Source of the DNA: Nocardioides alpinus
Lineage (GTDB): Bacteria > Actinomycetota > Actinomycetes > Propionibacteriales > Nocardioidaceae
DNA: 64,000 nt
Direction: 5' to 3'
Assembly (NCBI RefSeq): GCF_900112035.1
Contig: NZ_FOKC01000001.1
Location: forward strand, 558,001-622,000
Below, piece after piece: positions 59,675 through 64,000 of this stretch. Under the pieces are notes generated by a model. That model had not been told where the DNA came from. It ran no database searches and saw nothing but the letters and a program-made list of their open reading frames with translations. A program made the translations under genes and the position numbers. How positions within the stretch are numbered: the stretch's first letter is position 1; each line of letters starts with the position of its first letter.

Positions 59675-60580
59675 TCAGGCTCCGCTGGCGCGGCGCGACT
59701 CGTCGGCCTCGCGAGCTGCCCTGGCGGACTTCTCGGCGGAGCGGGCGAGGGCGGAGTCCTCGTCGTTGTGGCCGCTGGACCACACGCCGGTGGAGTCGAG
59801 GTCGATGGTGGAGACCGTACGACGCTGGGCGGCGGGCTTGTTGACGTAGGTCGGCAGCGTGGTGGGCACCATGTCCCACCCGCCGACGACGGCGATCTCG
59901 CCGGTCACGACGGCCGGGGACTCGCCGGCCGGGGACGACTCGGCGGGGCTGGGGGCCACCGGGCTGGGCGCGGTCGGGGTGCGCGGCAGCGGCGGGGTCA
60001 GCGGCATCTCACCGGTCAGGTCCGACTCGTCGTACTCCTCCTCGACCAGGGGCGGGAAGCCGATCTCGATGGCCGACCGGGCGGCGCGCTGGCGACGCTC
60101 GGCGCGGACGGAGACGCGGCAGGCCACCAGCCAGGCGACGAGCAGACCGGCCGGCGCGGCGACCCACGGCCAGGTGATCACGGAACCGGCGGCGAGACCG
60201 ATGACGACGGCGTTGGCGAGGGCGATGAGCCCGAGCACGTTGCGGCGGCGCTTCGCGGCGCGGCGGGCCGACGCGCGGTGGTTCATCGTCGGGAGTGCGA
60301 CCTGGGGCGCCGGCTCGCGGACCGCGGCAGCGACGGCCTCGGGAGTGGCGTGCGGCTTGGTCTCGACCGGCGGCCGCAGGGCCGCGCGGATCGGCGACAC
60401 GACCAGGCGTGCGTTGCGCCGGTCGACGGGCTCACGACGGGCCAGGACGCGCATCGTGTGCGAGAACTTCTCGACCGATCGGCTCCGGACCACCTCGTCG
60501 TGGTGCTTGAGGGCCTTGGGGATCAGGTAGACGGCCCACGCCACGGCAAGGGCGACAAAGATGAGAGCGCTCAGGTCCAC
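59675..60580 (-). CDS. sepX: Divisome protein SepX/GlpR
   Basis: A 301-residue membrane protein. The N-terminal helix MDLSALIFVALAVAWAVYLI with a following basic segment (PKALKHHDE), the SVEKFSHTMRVLARR region, and two central helices (NVLGLIALANAVVIGLAAG and PWVAAPAGLLVAWLVACRVS) are as in SepX/GlpR. This protein is the membrane receptor of Glp and helps organise FtsZ in corynebacteria and streptomycetes. The tail is disordered. Its partner glp lies four genes upstream in the same direction. Confidence 0.85.
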   Translation of the reverse strand: MDLSALIFVALAVAWAVYLIPKALKHHDEVVRSRSVEKFSHTMRVLARREPVDRRNARLVVSPIRAALRPPVETKPHATPEAVAAAVREPAPQVALPTMNHRASARRAAKRRRNVLGLIALANAVVIGLAAGSVITWPWVAAPAGLLVAWLVACRVSVRAERRQRAARSAIEIGFPPLVEEEYDESDLTGEMPLTPPLPRTPTAPSPVAPSPAESSPAGESPAVVTGEIAVVGGWDMVPTTLPTYVNKPAAQRRTVSTIDLDSTGVWSSGHNDEDSALARSAEKSARAAREADESRRASGA

Positions 60581-60640
60581 GGGCTGAGCGTAGGAGCGCG
60601 GAGCCTGAGCGGGGCGGATGTCACGTGGTGTGTCGCAGGA

Positions 60641-61246
60641 CTACTGGTGTGACTGGTGAGTTTGCAGCCGCGTCGTGATGCCCTCCGGGCACTCCTCGAC
60701 GGTCACCGCGAAGATCCGGTGGTCGCGCCAGGCCCCGTCGATGTGCAGGAAGCGGGGCGCGTAGCCGACCTGCTCGAGGCCGAGCTTCTCCACCACGCGG
60801 AGCGAGTTGGTGTTCTCCGGGCGCACGCAGATCTCGACGCGGTGCAGCCCGACCTGTCCGAAGCAGTGGTCGATCACCATCGCGACCGCCCGCGGGGCCA
60901 CGCCCCGACCGGCTGCCTCGGCGGCCACCCAGTAGCCGATCGACGCCCACTGGGCGGACCCGCGGGCCACGTTGCTGACGGTGACCTGACCGACGAAGCG
61001 CCCCTCGACCTCCACCACGAACGGCAGGCACAGGCCCTGCCGGGCCTGGTGCAGGAGGGAGCGTACGACCATCTTGTAGGACGACGGGCGCGGCGCGGCC
61101 CCCGGCGGGACCGTCGCGTCCCACGGGCGCAACCAGTCCTGGTTGCGGGCACGGACCGACTGCCACTGGTCGGCGTCGGACTTGCGCAGCGACCGGACCA
61201 CCACGCCCTCCGACTCGAGGCGGGCGGGCCAGCCGGGGGCGTTCAG
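60641..61246 (-). CDS. GNAT N-acetyltransferase, RimJ-like
   Basis: About 201 residues if it begins at a CTG at 61246, or 187 from a GTG at 61204. The chain has LRPWDATVPPG, FVVEVEGRFVGQVTVSNVAR, the acetyl-CoA loop (AAGRGVAPRAVAM) and NTNSLRVVEKLGLEQVGYA, typical of RimJ/RimL enzymes that acetylate protein N termini. Residues [12 protein letters not shown] resemble the usual family start MxxPGWPVxL, which supports the longer form. The CTG overlaps the mogA stop as CTGA and has GGGAG six bases upstream. No ATG, GTG or TTG lies near. Confidence 0.85.
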   Translation of the reverse strand: MNAPGWPARLESEGVVVRSLRKSDADQWQSVRARNQDWLRPWDATVPPGAAPRPSSYKMVVRSLLHQARQGLCLPFVVEVEGRFVGQVTVSNVARGSAQWASIGYWVAAEAAGRGVAPRAVAMVIDHCFGQVGLHRVEICVRPENTNSLRVVEKLGLEQVGYAPRFLHIDGAWRDHRIFAVTVEECPEGITTRLQTHQSHQ

Positions 61247-61719
61247 TGGTCGCTCCCGACGACCTGCTCGACCGCGTGGCGGAGCACGGGCTCGAGGACG
61301 CCGAGCCCGTCCTTGACTCCCCCGCGCGACCCGGGGAGGTTGATGACGAGGCAGGTGCCAACGATCCCGGCGAGGCCGCGGGAGAGCATCGCTGTCGGGA
61401 TGCCCTTCTCGACGCCGGCGGCGCGGATCGCCTCGGCGATGCCGGGGACCTCGCGGTCGAGCAGCGGCGCCGTGGCCTCGGGAGTCCGGTCGGTCGGGGT
61501 GAGCCCGGTGCCGCCGGTCGTGAGCACGACGCGGGCGCCGGCCTCGACCGCGGCGGAGATCGCCGCGCGGACGGGGTCGCCGTCGGGCACGACCGCCGGG
61601 TCGTCGCACTCGAAGCCCTGGTCGCGCAGCCAGTCCACGATCAGCGGACCGGTCTCGTCGGCGTACACCCCGGCCGCAGCGCGGTTGGACGCGACGACGA
61701 CGCCGGCACGCAGGCTCAT
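61243..61719 (-). CDS. mogA: MogA/MoaB-family molybdenum cofactor protein
   Basis: A 158-residue enzyme that adenylates molybdopterin before metal insertion. [36 protein letters not shown] and [19 protein letters not shown] are the MogA/MoaB motifs. Its start overlaps the moaC stop (ATGA). Confidence 0.93.
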   Translation of the reverse strand: MSLRAGVVVASNRAAAGVYADETGPLIVDWLRDQGFECDDPAVVPDGDPVRAAISAAVEAGARVVLTTGGTGLTPTDRTPEATAPLLDREVPGIAEAIRAAGVEKGIPTAMLSRGLAGIVGTCLVINLPGSRGGVKDGLGVLEPVLRHAVEQVVGSDH

Positions 61720-62192
61720 CGCGTCCGCTCCCAGTCGCCCGACCGACCACCGGTCTTCGTCTCGACCCTGATGTCGGTGATGACCGCGGCCTTGTCGACG
61801 GCCTTGACCATGTCGACGACGGTGAGCGCGGCGACCGAGACGGCCGTCAGCGCCTCCATCTCGACGCCGGTGCGGTCGGTGGTGCGGACGGTCGCGGTGA
61901 TGTCGACCGACTCGTCGGTGACGGCGAGGTCGACGGTGACGCCGGAGATCGCCAGCGGGTGGCAGAGCGGGATGAGTGCCGGGGTCTGCTTGGCGCCCAT
62001 GATCCCGGCGATCCGGGCCACCGCGAGCGCGTCGCCCTTCGGCACGCCGTTGCCGCGGAGCAGGTCGACGACGGTGCGGCTCACCAGCACGCGGCCGGTC
62101 GCGGACGCCGTACGAGCGGTGACCGCCTTGTCGCCCACGTCGACCATCCGGGCGGCGCCGGTCTCGTCGACGTGCGTGAGCCGCTCGGCCAT
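61716..62192 (-). CDS. moaC: Cyclic pyranopterin monophosphate synthase
   Basis: MoaC, 158 residues, makes cPMP with MoaA in the first step of molybdopterin synthesis. [50 protein letters not shown] and [14 protein letters not shown] are diagnostic. The ATG overlaps the glp stop (TGATG). Confidence 0.96.
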   Translation of the reverse strand: MAERLTHVDETGAARMVDVGDKAVTARTASATGRVLVSRTVVDLLRGNGVPKGDALAVARIAGIMGAKQTPALIPLCHPLAISGVTVDLAVTDESVDITATVRTTDRTGVEMEALTAVSVAALTVVDMVKAVDKAAVITDIRVETKTGGRSGDWERTR

Positions 62193-63421
62193 CAGAACTC
62201 CTCGTCGAGCTTGCGGATCGCGACCATCTCGCCGGCCGCGATCCCGGTGACGTCGGCAGCGACCTCGATCAGGCAGTTGGCGGCGGCCAGGTCGCCGATC
62301 AGGTGGGAGCCGTGGCCGCCGACCGGGGAGACGAAGGTGCCGCCGCCGTCGGAGTCGTAGAGGCCGCGCACCAGCTGCACCTTGCCCGCCGGCGAGGACA
62401 GCCCGTGCGTCAGGCGGGCGCGGGAGGTGGGCCTCACGTAGGGCAGCTTGCCCATCATCCGGCGGATCGCGGGGAGGACGAACATCTCGAACGAGACGTA
62501 GGAGGAGACCGGGTTGCCTGGGAGCGTGAAGACCGGGGTGTCGTCCTCGCCGATCGTCCCGAAGCCCTGCGGCTTGCCGGGCTGCATCCCGACGCCGCCG
62601 AACCACATCGAGCCGTGGTCCGACAGCGACTCCTTGACGACGTCGAAGTCGCCCTCGCTCACTCCCCCGCTCGTCACGACGAGGTCGGCGCGGACCAGCT
62701 GGTCGCTGAGCGCCTCCGTGAAGGCGTGCGACTCGTCGGGGACGATGCCGACGCGGTAGGCGATCGCCCCGGCGGCGCGGGCGGCGGCGGCGAGGAGGTA
62801 GGAGTTGCCGTCGTAGATCGAGTCGTGCCCCAGCGTCGTACCGGGCTCGCGGAGCTCGGAGCCCGTCGAGATCACGACGACGCGCGGCCGCGGACGGGTG
62901 CGTACGGTCGCGCGGCCGACCGCGGCGAGCATGCCGAGGTGGCGCGGCCCGAGGACGGTGCCCTCCTCGAGCAGCATGTCGCCCTCGGAGATGTCGTCGC
63001 CGAGCGGGCGGATGTGCTGGCCGGGCTTCGCGGCGCGGCTGATGCGCACCTGCGCGACGCCGCGGTCGGTCCACTCGTAGGGGACCACGGTGGTCGCTCC
63101 CGCCGGGACCGGCGCCCCGGTCATGATCTTGACAGCGGTGCCCGGCGAGATGGCCAGGATCGAGGACTGGCCGGCGCCGATCTCACCGACGACCGGCAGC
63201 ACGACGGGTGCCTCCTCGGTCGCGTCGGCCACGTCCTCCGCGACCACGGCGTAGCCGTCCATCGCGGAGTTGTCGAAGCTCGGCAGCGAGATCGGGGCCA
63301 CGACGTCCTCGGCCAGCGCGAGGCCGAGGGCCTCCATCAGTGGCTGCTGGAAGGCGCGCAGGGGCGAGACGGTGGCGAGGATGCGCTCGACGTAGTCCTC
63401 GACCGGGAGCAGGTCAGCCAT
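62192..63421 (-). CDS. glp: Gephyrin-like molybdotransferase Glp (MoeA)
   Basis: A 409-residue MoeA-type enzyme that inserts molybdate into adenylated molybdopterin. [62 protein letters not shown], and [20 protein letters not shown] are the family motifs. In corynebacteria the Glp paralog binds FtsZ and the membrane receptor GlpR, linking it to division; sepX/glpR in the same operon argues for that role here. The galU stop overlaps its start by eight bases. Confidence 0.94.
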   Translation of the reverse strand: MADLLPVEDYVERILATVSPLRAFQQPLMEALGLALAEDVVAPISLPSFDNSAMDGYAVVAEDVADATEEAPVVLPVVGEIGAGQSSILAISPGTAVKIMTGAPVPAGATTVVPYEWTDRGVAQVRISRAAKPGQHIRPLGDDISEGDMLLEEGTVLGPRHLGMLAAVGRATVRTRPRPRVVVISTGSELREPGTTLGHDSIYDGNSYLLAAAARAAGAIAYRVGIVPDESHAFTEALSDQLVRADLVVTSGGVSEGDFDVVKESLSDHGSMWFGGVGMQPGKPQGFGTIGEDDTPVFTLPGNPVSSYVSFEMFVLPAIRRMMGKLPYVRPTSRARLTHGLSSPAGKVQLVRGLYDSDGGGTFVSPVGGHGSHLIGDLAAANCLIEVAADVTGIAAGEMVAIRKLDEEF

Positions 63422-64000
63422 CCTGGTCCTGCTCGCTGAGGACGGCGCCGCCCTCGACCCGCTGGGCGGCCGACGAGGCGAGCGCGACGTCGCCCACGAC
63501 GCGTACGCCGCGGCCGAAGGTCCAGTCGCCGGCGACGGTGAACGACTCGGCCTCGCGCAGCGACGGAGCGCCGTCGGGGAAGCGCTTGTCGAAGTCGCCG
63601 ACGAGCTTGTAGAACTCGCCGTCGAGGGACACGTAGGGCACGTCGTCGCCCGCGCGGTCGAGCACGAAGTCCTTGCCCAGGTCGTAGACGTCGGAGCGCA
63701 GCACCAGCAGGTCGTCGGTGGTCTTCACCGGGACGAAGCGCTCGCGGCCCACCTCGATGGTCCGCGCCCCCTCGAACACCTCGATCGCGGCGCCCATCGC
63801 GGTCTCGATCTGGATGACCTCAGGGGTCGACTTGTCGGCGGGGTCGAGGTGCTTGACGTTGCGGATCAGCGGGAGGCCGAGGATGCCGCCGCGGGCGTCG
63901 AGGGCCTCGACCATCGCCTGCAGGTCGAACCAGAGGTTGTTGGTCGAGCAGAACTGGTGACGGCTGAGGTCGGCCAGCGCGTCCTTGTCGGCGTCGAGGG
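63414..64000 (-). CDS. galU: UTP--glucose-1-phosphate uridylyltransferase (5' end outside window)
   Basis: The C-terminal 194 residues of a UDPGP-type enzyme that makes UDP-glucose. FCSTNNLWFDLQAM, GLPLIRNVKHLDPADKSTPE and FVPVKTTDDLLVLRSDVYDL are typical of this class, and a left-handed beta helix-like end follows. The frame is open at the right edge. It heads the galU-glp-moaC-mogA-rimJ-sepX operon, in which the stops and starts overlap or nearly overlap. Confidence 0.9.
   Translation of the reverse strand, partial: LDADKDALADLSRHQFCSTNNLWFDLQAMVEALDARGGILGLPLIRNVKHLDPADKSTPEVIQIETAMGAAIEVFEGARTIEVGRERFVPVKTTDDLLVLRSDVYDLGKDFVLDRAGDDVPYVSLDGEFYKLVGDFDKRFPDGAPSLREAESFTVAGDWTFGRGVRVVGDVALASSAAQRVEGGAVLSEQDQDG

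Overview
The window is high-GC actinobacterial chromosome, most likely from Nocardioides or a close relative in Nocardioidaceae. The evidence is the very strong G/C bias at third codon positions, actinobacterial gene neighbourhoods (lexA-LysM, hflX-dapF-miaA-miaB-gluABCD, pmt/rsmI-tatD-rpfB-rsmA-ispE, galU-glp-moaC-mogA-rimJ-sepX), natural SecD-SecF fusion, an Rpf protein, and palindromic intergenic repeats that as I recall are typical of this family. I see no phage, insertion sequence, CRISPR array or plasmid replication gene.

Layout: 1-1000 holds two secreted proteins of unknown function, followed by a repeat-rich gap. 1.5-5.1 kb is an SOS locus: a LysM membrane protein, an SQR-like flavoprotein, an SDR and lexA, with three LexA boxes in the gaps. 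5.2-9.8 kb carries an AIF-like flavoprotein, a sulfotransferase, a DivIVA-like membrane protein, the SOS-linked helicase DinG and a 42-residue membrane protein. 10-26.7 kb is mostly minus-strand housekeeping: secDF, hflX, dapF, miaA and miaB, with genes for secreted, SDR, NYN, gamma-glutamyltransferase, reductase, TetR/flavodoxin, Nudix and AbiEi-like proteins between them. 27-32 kb holds a secreted GH16 enzyme and the gluABCD glutamate-type ABC importer. 32-39 kb holds small accessory genes, a Uup-like ABC-F ATPase and a frameshifted flotillin with an NfeD-like partner. 39-46 kb is the ispE-rsmA-rpfB-tatD-rsmI block, interrupted by a condensation-domain/hydrolase pair. 46-53 kb has a secreted cupredoxin-PKD protein, the PMT mannosyltransferase and a divergent LysR/MFS pair. 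53-59 kb is one 1962-residue secreted GH78 alpha-L-rhamnosidase behind a LacI-like operator. 59.5-64 kb holds tRNA-Ala(CGC) and the sepX/glpR-rimJ-mogA-moaC-glp-galU operon.

The most unusual content is structural. There is an 84-bp double-hairpin element in three equal-length copies, two of which bracket an orphan AbiEi-like gene. Two intergenic clusters of CCAACTC palindromes share one architecture. A 34-bp tandem repeat lies between lexA and a flavoprotein gene, and a relative of that repeat appears to be translated as the linker of the ABC-F ATPase. An acetyltransferase is best explained by a CTG start overlapping the upstream stop. Two genes (VOC, flotillin) have clean single frameshifts that could be real or assembly errors.
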